DNA of 64,000 nt from Grammothele lineata (lineage: Eukaryota > Basidiomycota > Agaricomycetes > Polyporales > Polyporaceae). Position numbers and translations under genes: made by a program. The notes under the pieces are model-generated. The model did not search any database and was not told the DNA's origin. It saw nothing but the letters and a program-made list of their open reading frames with translations. Positions 53,450 through 64,000 of the stretch are shown piece by piece; the first letter of the stretch is position 1, and each line of letters starts with the position of its first letter. The stretch is from positions 62,001 to 126,000 of the forward strand of contig NDFF03000388.1 of NCBI GenBank assembly GCA_002150815.3. Reading direction: 5' to 3'.

Positions 53450-55602
53450 TCAAGCAGCGAGCCAAGGGTGCTTGAGCGCGTCACCACAGGTCATGCGCCT
53501 CAAGGGATCTTCCTGTAGGAGTCCGTAGAGGAATTGAATGCCTATATGCGAAGAAGTTAGTCTCGTGAAGCTCAGATTGCGTGAACGAGAGTGAGATTGT
53601 TTTACATTCGTGAGAGAGTCCTAAGGGAAGGAGATTCCAATGAATGACTCCGGGAGCATCAGGCCGGATGATACCCCTATGGACAAGCCTGTGAAGAGCT
53701 CTCAATGCACAGAGAGGCATGGTCACGGGGATGAGACAGACGCACATCGCGCCCAGAGTTGCGCCCAGGCTCCAGCTATCGACAATCTGCCCGTATGCCT
53801 CAATGCCGCGGCCAGTATACACCTCGGGTGCAGTATAACCGGGCGAGCCGCACTGTGTTTTTAGTTGGGTGCGGTCGTGAATGAGCTTTGCAATGCCGAA
53901 GTCTGCAACCTTGGCTTTCGGCGGATCGTTGCGAGTCAAGAGCACGTTTGCAGGCTTGAGGTCGCGATGGGTAATTCTCTGGCTATGAATGTACTAGACG
54001 AGGAACGTTAGAGTATTTAAAAATGACACAACCGTAGCACCTACCGCAAGGGCGTCGCATATTTGGTACAAGATACGTCTGGCTTCTAGTTCCCCTGCAT
54101 GGCATGATACGATTAGAGGCACCTGACACGCATACCAAAGTCGTACCAAGGGTATGAGAAGGCTGGTTGGAAACATAAGACTTTAGATCGCCACCGTCTA
54201 TGAGCTCCATGACCAAGTCTACGAGAAATATCAAAAATGCTGCAACATGCACAATGGAGAGCATACATATAGGTCCAGCCTTATCATTGTCGAACCCATC
54301 CAAAATCCGAACCACATTGTCGTGCTTGAGACGTTGAAGGACGCCGATCTCTGATAACAGGAGTTTCTTCGCCGTGTCAAATTCATTTCCTGGACTTGTC
54401 TGCTTGATCAACTCGATGGGAATCATCTTGACCGCGACAGGTGTCCTCTCGTTGATACGGTGACCTATCAGCACCTTACCGAAGGCACCTTGACCTAGAG
54501 TCATCCCGTCGAGATGATATTGGCCGCCTATCGTAGGGGGAGGCCAAAGGTAAAACCAACAGACTAGAAACGCCGTTTCATCATATAAATCGGAATGGAG
54601 CCGACGAAGCTGCAACACAAGACGAAGGTAGACGAGTGACTTACCATCGACATTCGTGCTATCGAAGCCAACGTGATCACGGCTGCGGAGGATACGGCTT
54701 GTATTTTTCTCCATCTTCTTCCCATTGACCTGTGTGAAGGCGAGAATAGGGAGAGAGGAGGTGCCCATCAATCCGTAGTGAAAGACGATAGCGCAAATGG
54801 GCACTGACCCACGATCCATTCGTGCTAGTATCTTTAATCATAGCAGTGTTCCGCCTGTCGTCCCACCATATAACACAATGTAAATTGCCTATATAAAGAA
54901 AGTTGTTAGGCATACAAGATTGATCATTAGAGCAAAGTCTCGAAGGAATTTACTCATGGTACCAATACTACCACACCCGAGATCTTGGGGACTAAAATCT
55001 GCCTTCTGCCCCTTTCCGATAGTGTATGCCTTCTTTCTGTCTGTGAAACGTATCCGAGACTCGCTAGGCTGGCTTCCGATTAACAGCAGTGACCCCCATA
55101 CATAGGGTTCTAGGGCATCTTCGAGCCCGGCGGGATTTTGATGAGCTACCTGTGCTGCTTCATCATCGTGAGAAGAGCTAAGAATGCTGTAAGAGTATCC
55201 GAGTGTGTCACGGGGAATAATCTGACAAGACCCGGTGACTGTTAGAGCGAGCTCACTATATGACATGGATATATGGAATGGAATATCCACACACACCGTC
55301 ATCAAATCTGCTTCGTGACCTGATAGGGGTGATTTCAGGGGCGACCAATGGGCGGCAGCGATGGCACGCATCGGTCACTGGAGTGGAGAGTTCTATGCGA
55401 AGGTTGATCACTCACTTAGAGAAATGGACGCCATGTGTATATCGTGCTGCGGTGAGAAGGTATTAGCAAGACACACATGTCTATGCACATTTGTATTCAC
55501 CAGGTTTGTGGTGAGACCGCGGCTATGAGAATCAACGTCCATGTAGGAGGTTGCTCTTTGACTGAAGCTCTGGAGGTCGACGTCCATCGCAGATTGGGAC
55601 AT
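53450..55602 (-). CDS. FHA-domain Ser/Thr protein kinase, copy D
   Basis: Starts MSQSAMDVDLQSFSQ; the pattern MDVD occurs twice in the leader. The FHA domain has YTIGKG (Arg to Lys at the phosphate-contacting position), SNLHC rebuilt across the intron, and TNGSW. The kinase domain is intact: MTLGQGAFGKV, VAVKMI, ITHRDLKPANVLL, ADFGIAK and YTAPEVYTG. The protein stops (53450-53452) directly after HPWLAA at the end of the kinase fold, so it lacks the basic tail of copies A and E. It belongs with C and E by its long N-lobe insert (ELIKQTSPGNEFDTAKKL). N-terminal exon joins are provisional. Confidence 0.82.
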
Positions 55603-56026
55603 GTTTGCGGTCGGACTAAGGGGGTGTAACAGCTCGCCGAGCAGTGAGCAGCCTACCAATAGTCGTTAGATCCGCGCCTAAGTCCCCAGTTAAGCGTTGC
55701 TCGCGATGAGATTGAGAGTATTGAAATCACCTAGAAGACTCGGTGGTCGTGAATGCTTGGGAAATCGCTCGCGTATCCCACAGTTCGCCAAGAATAGCCG
55801 CGCCGTCGGCAAGTCCCGACTACTTAAAGCGGCCCAAGCGCTTGTGCACAACGTCAGCACGACGTTCAAAGTTTGCCATCGACAAGGCTGCGGGTCCGCT
55901 GTGATGTTGAACATCCCAGCATCTTTCGAGTACCAATGGTCTCCCGCTCTTCCTCCTCGTGTGCGCTTTTCTGGCTTGTTATGCTCTCCGACCGCCACGC
56001 GCCCTCATGCCGCATTCGCAACATGA
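55603..56026. other. Spacer kinase D / ZWF1 pseudogene
   Basis: Corresponds in position to the ZWF1 promoter. No gene is recognised; the CT-rich promoter tract of the parent is only weakly recognisable. Confidence 0.4.
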
Positions 56027-57828
56027 ATGATCGCCACTGGACGGCCTCAGCTATGCCATATCATGCTGATGGGGCTCTCCGAGACAATATTGCCGTCGTC
56101 ATCGGTGCGTCTCTTCTATATTCGCATACCCCGGTTGCGTGAGCTCGTGCGCCTCCATAACTGTAGCTTGCTTGCAATGCCTCTAGCAACCTCTCAAAGA
56201 TGAAGGCATGAGTCTATCTCCAGTTCCGGTCATGACTCCCCTCCTCGCCCTCCTCGTACCTACATATCTCGCCCCCTTCGATCTCTCTCGCATGAGTTTT
56301 CCTCCTTCTATATCTCCAACTGGTTGGTGACGCGTCCATGCTTTTCAATGTATACTCCGCTGAGTACCACAAGCAGTTCACCTCCAAGCGATGCGCCTCC
56401 TAGCTAAATACCACCGACAACATAGAAAATACTGGTCTAGGGCAAGAAGCCCTACTACGCTTCCTTCAAACATGTTCGCCCCCTTCAACCAGCACATCAA
56501 GGACTACTTCTACTATTGCGAATTCCCTGAGCGAATGGTCGAGAGGCTCATCGGGAAGGAACGTGAATACTGCCGTGTTCGGCCCTCCTCCTAAGTAACA
56601 ATGACCAGAGGAAGAGACATCCTGCCTAGACCACTACGCCGGGAAGACGATATTCATGAATGTCCTCGTCCTCGTCTTCGCTGAGATTGCTTTGAGCTCT
56701 CGCTGAGGCTAGAACTCGACTGGTAATGTGCAAATCTTCTCTCAGGGAACCGTTTAGCGCCGAGAGCCTTGGCGGCAAGTTGGCAACCTCAACGACTGCG
56801 GTTTCATAAATCTCATCTGCCTCCTCCAGAAAGGTGTCAAGCCACGTCCCTGGTGGGCTGTTCACATAGCCTCCGAGGCTTGCATGACCCGTCGCTCCCG
56901 ACCTACTACAAGTGCTCCAAGTCCTCGCTATGGAGTGCCCTACCTCATTTTCGGCTGAGGACACCCGTGACGAGGAGGTACGTTCGGGGAGATTTGTCCG
57001 CACCTCGCATGTGTGCGTTCTCGTTCACTTTTTTGACCATTCAGGTCGTAATCTTGTGCGTCATTCCTCCCATCAAGCGCAATGGTACGCTGCTCGGTTG
57101 ATATATCGCAGGGAACGGTCGGCTTGAACGGCCGGCTTGGCTACCTCGATGACGACACTATCCCGCTGAACTCGGTCCGTCCCACTTTCGAGGCTATAAA
57201 CACTCTGGAATCATAACTCGTGGTGGGAAAGAGTGCTTCTCATTCTACAGGCGGGCATAGGTAAGCTTCACGCACGTATTCCTACGCCCCGTGTAGTCGT
57301 GCTCATCCTCTTATCTCTCGTTACCACCTCTAGCACTGAATAAAACCAAGATCGAGGCCCAGATCCTCCGTTTCATCAGGAAAGGTGTCTTCAAGGACAT
57401 TTGCCCCGACGAACTCGTAATCCACATTCAGCCCTCTGAGGCCGTCTACTTCACGCTGAAACCGACTCCTCCTGGTCTGATCACGCGCACGATCCCGACC
57501 GAGATAGACCTGACATACAGGCGCTGGGTCATAACGGTAAAGATCTCGGAAGCGTACGAAGTGCCCATCCTTGACGCACTGGAAGCTTGTCCTGCCGATG
57601 AACTCGACTCTGGGTCCAAGGTGGGTCGAGGGCATCGTCAGCTTGAGTGAACACTGATTGACAGGCTATTTAGCATTCCAAGTGATCTTGACGCCTATCC
57701 CATACTAGATGGAAGGCAAGAGTGGATGCGTGCCCAAGCCAGTACCGTATGCGTATACCCTGCGGCGTTCGCAGGAGTTCGACTCGATCATCGACAAATA
57801 CCGCTTCAAGCGAACTGTCTTGGACTAA
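56027..57828 (+). pseudogene. Decayed full-length copy of ZWF1, introns retained
   Basis: Colinear with the functional gene from the start (MNDRHWTASAM; GALRDN shared) to the stop. Intron positions are preserved, so this is a DNA-level duplicate, not a retrocopy. Damage: the nucleotide-binding GASGDLA region reads NASSNLS, about 110 bp are missing around 56400, the catalytic RIDHYLGKE reads CLDHYAGKT, a TGA stop follows ALSSR near 56705, and frames shift repeatedly. The last exon is still recognisable (KPVPYAYT ... KYRFKRTVLD). It sits beside kinase E in the same orientation as ZWF1 beside kinase A. Confidence 0.9.
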
Positions 57829-58650
57829 CAAGCGCGCGCGCATACGCATCTTCATCTGAGCTTGATTGATCCATCCCATCCCATGCGCTTCTTGGATTGT
57901 CTCTTACTTTCATACGCAGCACGGGGCTGACGATGAACGTCTTCGCTTTCGAATCGGTCGCGTCCTACGCATGCATCGGATCAGGTTGGGGCCGTTGATG
58001 CGCATGGGTGTGCGAATAGCGCGGCGGTCTTGGCACGGTCGGAAGAAAAGGAGATGGCCTTCGGTGTGGGTATGTGGATATGGAACGGTTGTCGTAGACT
58101 GCCTCAGGGACAGGACCGTTTAGATTTATGCAATGTGTAATGATATCCGATGATAGTATATACAATACAAGTTCCGGAACTACCGCGCGCATTCGAAAAC
58201 AAGCAGATGAAGCACGGCTTTCTCAAGCCAAAAACCAACAACTCCAACGGGATATACAAGAACTTTTGAATTTACGGAAAGACCGCGATGATGGACCCAT
58301 GTAATATGCGAAGGATAGTGATCGCTGAATGGCCCCGTTGTGCGTCAGCGGGGAAGGGGCTGCCGACGGTATCTGCGCCTAGGCTACAGGGCTTCATCAT
58401 GTTGGCATTCTCGATGTACCTTCTGACCTGCTTCTGACCTACGTACTCCGTAACCCACTACATTCTCGAACATAACCCTCTGGACGTAGTTCCATAGTGG
58501 ACGCCTAGGGAACAGAGAGTTGGTTTCTGTATTCGCCTCTGCCTCAACTAATTCGGGAAGGAGTGGCTGAAGTGACGGAGATGAGATGCCTCACAAAAAG
58601 TGAATTCTGGCTGGACTCACAAGCTCCTGCTTATTGCGCTTTCTTCATGC
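57829..58650. other. Spacer ZWF1 pseudogene / kinase E with duplicated flank
   Basis: The 57850-58030 part matches the 3' flank of functional ZWF1 near 41145-41330. No gene is seen. Confidence 0.55.
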
Positions 58651-61143
58651 CTAATCCCGAGCCTCTTCTCTCGGCGCCGGGGAAGTAGCCCGTCCATCCT
58701 CCAGGCGTTGTTGCTTAATGTTCGAGCGCGAAGACCCTGCGTGCCGTCCCTCGCGTGTCGGTGACGGGGAGGAGGACCGTGCACCACGCGTCCGCTTGGT
58801 GCCCTGGCTGAGCTGAGGAAGAGCCTGAGGGCTTACGGCGTAATTGATCTGTACAGCATCTGTAGTACGCCCGATTTCGTCAGATTGTACCGGTGAGAAA
58901 GGCTTGCGTGTCGGGGTATTGTCGGGGCCGGAAGATGGAAGAGAGTCTCGCACGGCTGCAAACCAATGGTGCTGGAGTGCATCAGCGCAGGTCATACGCT
59001 CTGACGGTTTTCTCTGGAGGAGCTCTTTGAGGAAGTTGTGGCCTGTGTAGTAGGTCTGTTAGTTTTGGCTGGTAGATATTCCATAGACGCTGAGAGTTGA
59101 ATCGGTTTACTACATTGGTCAGATAGTTCTTTATTCTCGAGAAGGCCCCATTCAACATTCGCGCTGTTGTCCCGCTTCACTATACCTGGGTGGCCAACAA
59201 GCCTATGAAGAGGCTTTAGCGCACGAAACAGGCTAGACGCGCGAGCGACTCGCAAACGCACATCATTCCTAGAATGGCCCCTAGACTCCAGCTATCGACA
59301 GCTTCAGTGTATGTAGTGGTGCCACCACCAGCATGCACTTCAGGTGCTATATACCCGAGCATCCCACAGAATGTCTTCATCTGAGTACGGTCGTGAACGA
59401 GCTTTGCCATGCCGAAGTCGGCAACCTTGGCTTTCGGCGGATTGTCGAACGTCAGGAGTACATTGCCAGGTTTGAGGTCCCGGTGGGTGATTTTATGTTC
59501 ATGGAGATACTGAACGAGGAAATCAGAGGAATGAAATACAACAAGGAGACAGCACCTGCCGTGAGGGCATCACATATCTGATACAGGATGTCTCTGGCCC
59601 TTCCTTCTTCTATATGGGACAAAGTTATTGGAAATTCTAAGAGGAGGTGGCAAAGTCTTACCAAGTCTACCTGAGGGTTTCTTAGACTCAAAGACATATG
59701 ACTTGAGATCACAGCCGTCTATGAACTCCATGACCAAGTCTACGGGAAGTGTCAGTACCGTTGTTCCATGGTCTCTGAACTTCGCACGTACATATAGGGC
59801 CGCTCTTATCGTCGTCAAACCCATCCAAGATCTTTACCACATTGCTATGCTTGATATGTCTAAGTACGCCAATTTCTCTTTTAAGTAGATTCTTTGCGGT
59901 TTCGAAGTTACATCCAGGGTGTGTCTGCTCGATCCACTCGACGGGGATCATCTTGACCGCGACCGGTGTCTTCTCTTCAATATGATGCCCCATCATCACC
60001 TTCCCACATGCCCCTTCGCCCAAAGTACTTCCATCGAGATGATACTGACTACCCACGGTAGCGGGATGCCAAAGACGGAACCAGCAGACTATAAACAAGA
60101 TCACATCATCCGCACCATATTGACACGAGCCACGACGGAACACAGATTTAAAGTAGATGCATATGGGTGACTTACAATCGGGATCCTCCTTATTGAAGCC
60201 GACGTGATGACGGTCGCGGAGGACGTGGCTTTTTCCTTTCTTCATCTTACGCCCGTTGACCTTTGGGAAGGCGGGGCCCCGTGTATAAAGGTGCAGAAGC
60301 GTGCATCAGAGCCCGTCATAGAAGGTGATATTTTAGTGAGGCACTAACCCACGTTCCAGTCGTGCTGATATCTTCAATCATAGTAGCATTACCGTGGTGA
60401 TCCCACCGTATCATACATTGTAAGTTATCTGCGGGAACGGAAATGCAAGAGATAAGGGTTCGTTCAAGTCAAACTAAATTCTGCCGAGATCTTACTCATA
60501 GTGCTGCTATCAGTACCACCGAGATCTTGGGGCTTGAAGTCTGAACCGTCTTCCATGCTGATAGTGTATACCTTCTCTCTATTCGTGAAATGTATTTTGG
60601 ATTCGCTAGGCTTTCGTCCGAGGAGTACGAGAGAGCCCCAAACATTAGGATCCAGGCCATTTTCCGGCAGTTTAGCCCTGCTCTCGGCCACCACTGTTGT
60701 CCTCTCATCACCATTGGACAACATTGTCGGAATGCCGGAGTCTGTAGGCTGTACACCTGCCCCGATCTGAAAGAAGGATATAAACGAAGTCAGAATGCGC
60801 ACACAACGTGACGTGGAGTGATGGCGCTGAAGGGCCACGAACGCACCGGCTGGACTTCTGCTCCATAACATAATAGTATAGAGCGCACCACGGTGGTACA
60901 GCGGGATAATTACCGGCGTTCATAACCCTATATACAGACCTAGTACGCACCTTGGGACGGGGACGCCATAAGCACTGGTTCAAGCTGGGAGAAATTCTAA
61001 ATATCAATGGGATATTCATACCGGCACCCGTCCATAAGAGTCACCGTGTTAACAACGGGTTCAGCAACCCGAGTGTCCACCGTCATACCAGAGATTGCTG
61101 TGTCACTGGTGTTCGAGTCGACGTTCTTCCCGGACTGGGACAT
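58651..61143 (-). CDS. FHA-kinase paralogue, copy E: kinase motifs intact, FHA signature lost
   Basis: Starts MSQSGKNVDSNTSD (ATG 61143). The FHA-like domain has lost every signature residue. GR is replaced by Ser-Met (60554-60559, YTISMED). The SxxH motif reads N-N-L-Q across the intron (His replaced by Gln at 60418-60420). The NG turn reads TTGTW. The kinase domain keeps VAVKMI, ITHRDLKPGNVLL, ADFGMAK and YIAPEVHAG; the Gly loop is GEGACGKV, with Cys for Phe. The basic Ser/Pro tail (GTKRTRGARSSSPSPT) is homologous to the tail of copy A. The frame is open across the recognised exons. It lies convergent with the ZWF1 pseudogene, repeating the ZWF1-kinase A layout. N-terminal exon borders are provisional. 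Confidence 0.8.
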
Positions 61144-63149
61144 AGTAAGGATCTGGCAGCTGGGTATGATGCACTAGCAGGTCAGTAATATGTAATGAAC
61201 CTATTAGTTTCGTATCCTGTGTATGTAGAGAGTTTCTCACAGATGTTTCGAGGGTGGAGCGACCACTTGAGAGACGAGGGGGTGCTTGTGGGATAGTCCC
61301 TCCCCCCGCGCATTCCAGAGTACTTCAATAGTAATGCACGCCCCCCGATCATCAACACTGTGGGATGGATGTGGCTGAAATGTAACTAAATGTAGTTCAA
61401 TGGTTCTTTTACGAGAGTACCTGTCAAGCGTAGCATTCCAGACGTCCCGCTTTGATTCAGAGAGAAACTCTTATAATAGAACTAACGCTTGGTTACCCAA
61501 AGTGCTGTACCGTACTACCAGACATGGCGCTCAGGCTCTAACCGATAAATGCAAATTGATTGGCGTTAGAGTGGGGTGGATGTGCAGACGTCGAGTGTGC
61601 CTATCCGCGTACAAGGAGGCGTAGTGGCGCAACTCAATATATGCGCGCGCTACGGGATACACACGTGCACAGAGTAAGTGGAGGATAGAAGAGGACCAGG
61701 GGGAGTGGAAAAGAAATGTAGAAGCAGAGCATTTGAGCCTGGATGGCTGATGATACAGTGATGAGAATGGATATGCACATCCAGAGAAGAAAGGAATACT
61801 GCAATATAATAGTCTTGCGGTAGCGTTTCATATCGATGCGGGCTCATAGTCAGGGCTGAGAGGGTGGGAGAAAGTAGAGGCACGGGGACCAGACAGTTTG
61901 ACAGAGCACGTAAAGGCTACCTGGAAAAGGAACCGTGGCGCGCCCAAAACTCGGGAGGCCAGTGAAGTATGGTGGCCACTGGCAGGTCTTAGACATCTTA
62001 GCGGGACTAAGTTTGGACGGCGACCGGCACCGTGGCCAGGCATGGCGGGCGAAGTCCACCTGGTCAAAGTACACGGCAATGAAGAAGCGGAGTACGAGAC
62101 GAGCGCCGCACGCGTGCTCTCCCTGCGCAGGAGCATCATTCGATAGCGTCTCCGCCAGAGAACCGTCCGCAAAGAGGATGCGGATCCGGGGAAAGCGTGG
62201 GCCCTTGAGGTATTAGGCGACGATGGGTGAGAGGGCTGGAGAATGACTCGATCAGAGCTTCGCTGCACACACACGCACAAACTTGGGAGGTTGAGAACGA
62301 GGCGCAGAGGGAAGGGCCTCACTGTCATTAGCTGATGAACGGCTCGATCCAGTAAGTACTTGTACGAAGTGGTCTCGTCCCCAGACGTGTTAGTACTCGC
62401 ACCTCACCACCGCAGATAACACTTTGCGGTGGTGGGGTGCGACATCATACGGATGGGTACGAGACCAGTACGAAGAGGCGCAGACGGGGACGCGGGATGA
62501 GGAGCAACTTCATTTTCTCATGGAAGCTTTCGGTGGAACCTACGACCATATTTTATCCCACAGCACAACAAGGGAACAGCGCAAAGCGGACGTACCAACG
62601 CTACTTAGAAACAGAAGCTCATCGGTTCGCTCGGCATCGGGACGTGCAGGCGCTCCACTGGCACGATCCGCGGAGTGGCTCCGCGCGTCTACTCGATGAA
62701 CCGGCGGTATCTGAGTGGCAGCTCCGCGTTCGTCGGCGTCGACCGCGGACACCGATGTCATTAGTCTCAGAGTTACTGGAGCTGGAGGAACCGGGGTTGA
62801 GAACGTTGAGACCTGAGGTCTTGAAGGGGCAGCGCCTTGAGGCACCGATAAGTCTATAGTAAGCCCATAACGGTTGCGGCATGACATCGAACTCTGAGGG
62901 CTCCGCGATCCTCGCCAGTGCAACTAGCCCCTCCTCTCTCGCTCGGCCAATAGCGGTGTTTCCAGGCTGCGTCTGGCTCGCCGTGGTATTGCAATAGGGT
63001 CGAAAGCGATAACACTGAAATGGGGGCTTGGGGATTCGCGGACGCTTGGGACGTGGTAGCGAAGTTGGCCATCGATCGGACCCGCACGTGACGCTGCTCG
63101 CGAGCACCAATATTTGTCAGTCTCGAGCTAGAGCTCTGCCAGTGCCAGG
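61144..63149. other. Long region upstream of kinase E, no gene recognised
   Basis: Position 61240-61830 resembles the DNA upstream of kinase C. Open frames at 61850-62200 (minus) and 62424-62860 (plus) carry no family motif; the former may be a relic, since a hydrophobic frame also exists at the matching place near 51400. Confidence 0.4.
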
Positions 63150-63420
63150 ATTAGGCCCGCGTGGCCAGCCTCTCGTTCTTCGTACCTCAGAAGAGGGGCT
63201 AGTACGACCGAAGAGAGGGGGTGCAGAGGTCTACCGTGGGAACGTCGCGCGGATTTTTCTACCACTCGACGTCAACGTGGTTGGCTACGTGTACGCCAAG
63301 ATGAATATCGCCAAGTGTTACAAGTGGTTTGTCGCCTGTCTCAAGATCGTTGACACGTCGAAGCCAAGGAACTCGGGTGTGCAACACTATCCCCTCTTCT
63401 ACTCTGCTTCTTGACGAAGG
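63150..63420 (+). pseudogene. Second ZWF1 relic, N-terminal part only
   Basis: Reads DVNVVGYVYAKMNIAKCYKW and then CLKIVD, matching [20 protein letters not shown] and YLKVAD of ZWF1 exon 3. The match ends near 63360 and nothing downstream resembles the rest of the gene. Confidence 0.75.
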
Positions 63421-63602
63421 AAGTACTATAGAGCTAGTTTAGTATCACTTACTTACCTTACATTTTACTTCCTTCTTACGATACGACTCGTCCATAGTCA
63501 AGGGCTGTAAGCCCGTCTAGTCTTCACTGTGATATACCGCATTAGGCACACGGCGCTTATCGCCCGCTAGCATATTCTCTCGTTCTCGCTCTCGAGGAGA
63601 CC

Positions 63603-63634
63603 ACGTCCGCACTAACGCGTCCGTGACTCCTCAG
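63603..63634 (+). repeat. 32-bp direct repeat, first copy
   Basis: Identical over 32 bases to 63684-63715 (begins ACGTCCGCACTAACG, ends GACTCCTCAG). Start-to-start distance is 81 bp. Confidence 0.85.
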
Positions 63635-63683
63635 GTACGCTATACGCTCCCTACTCGCTCTCTAGTCCCTAATGCTAATGCAT

Positions 63684-63715
63684 ACGTCCGCACTAACGCG
63701 TCCGTGACTCCTCAG
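63684..63715 (+). repeat. 32-bp direct repeat, second copy
   Basis: Perfect partner of 63603-63634. Confidence 0.85.
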
Positions 63716-64000
63716 TCGCGTCTCCTCGCTCGCCCTCGCCCGATCCCTGTTCCGTGCTCGCTCTCGCCCCGTCGCCCGACCTCGTCCCACGGTCCCCCGT
63801 CGTCTCTCGGCCACTGCCTCCGTTGTGACTTCTCCCTGAAAAGTGTTTTTCCTCGTCGCTCCCTACATCAAGAACCGGTAAAAAACCGTAATCGCCGAGA
63901 CACAACCGTTGAGAAGCTCTTTGAACAGTAATCGTGGGTCTTTCCAGATTCTTCTCAACTCCCACAGGCGTCTTGGGACGTATGCCGAAACATGCCGTGT

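Larger units (their letters stand above)
63421..64000. other. CT-rich terminal region with a 32-bp direct repeat
   Basis: No coding exon is recognised. Pyrimidine-rich on the plus strand from 63540 to 63860, which could be a promoter/leader of a gene beyond the window. Confidence 0.4.

Noticed and set aside
56027..57828. ZWF1-like sequence as a second functional dehydrogenase
   Set aside because: Stop codons, a ~110-bp deletion, and loss of the nucleotide-binding and catalytic residues show it is a pseudogene.
1..64000. CRISPR array, rRNA operon, bacterial operon structure or intact transposase/reverse transcriptase
   Set aside because: None was found; intron-rich genes and family content are eukaryotic, and no transposon catalytic motif was seen in any frame.

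Overview
The window is nuclear DNA of a filamentous basidiomycete, most likely an Agaricomycete. The evidence is genes broken by many 45-80 nt GT-AG introns with CTGAC/CTAAC-like branch sites, GC-rich coding sequence, and basidiomycete-style families: a Crinkler-linked kinase-like protein, an F-box protein, MARVEL proteins and FHA-kinases. Exons were joined by hand, by requiring frame continuity and known family motifs. Genus and species cannot be named.

Positions 1-41.1 kb are a mostly conserved core. In order: the TFIIF alpha subunit (-, cut by the left edge), a bHLH transcription factor (-), NHP2 of H/ACA snoRNPs (+), BFR1 (+), an RFX-type winged-helix factor (-), vacuolar endopolyphosphatase PPN1 (-, 16 exons including a 5-nt one), an unrecognised 144-aa protein (-), acetoacetyl-CoA synthetase (+, 15 exons including a 10-nt one), two tandem MARVEL-type membrane proteins (+), a Crinkler-like kinase-fold protein (-), an F-box protein with disturbed reading frames (-), the E2 enzyme UBC8/UBE2H (+), THO subunit THOC5 (-), and glucose-6-phosphate dehydrogenase ZWF1 (+). 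THOC5 and ZWF1 share a ~390-bp bidirectional promoter.

Positions 42-64 kb are an accessory region, visibly less GC-rich. It holds five FHA-domain/Ser-Thr kinase paralogues (A-E) with the Chk2/Cds1/Rad53 domain order, and relics of the ZWF1 gene. A full-length ZWF1 pseudogene (56.0-57.8 kb) lies beside kinase E as the functional ZWF1 lies beside kinase A. A second ZWF1 scrap sits at ~63.2 kb. The ZWF1-kinase pair has therefore been copied as a DNA segment, with one partner decaying and the kinases diverging. The copies have degenerated in complementary ways. B keeps the phosphothreonine-binding FHA residues but has HRD changed to HCY, so it is a predicted pseudokinase. E keeps the kinase motifs but has lost all three FHA signature sites. 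A, C and D keep the kinase motifs and most or all of the FHA signature. This array is the strongest candidate for something undescribed.

No rRNA gene, convincing tRNA, CRISPR array or intact transposon was seen. All homology statements come from reading motifs by eye; no database search was run.
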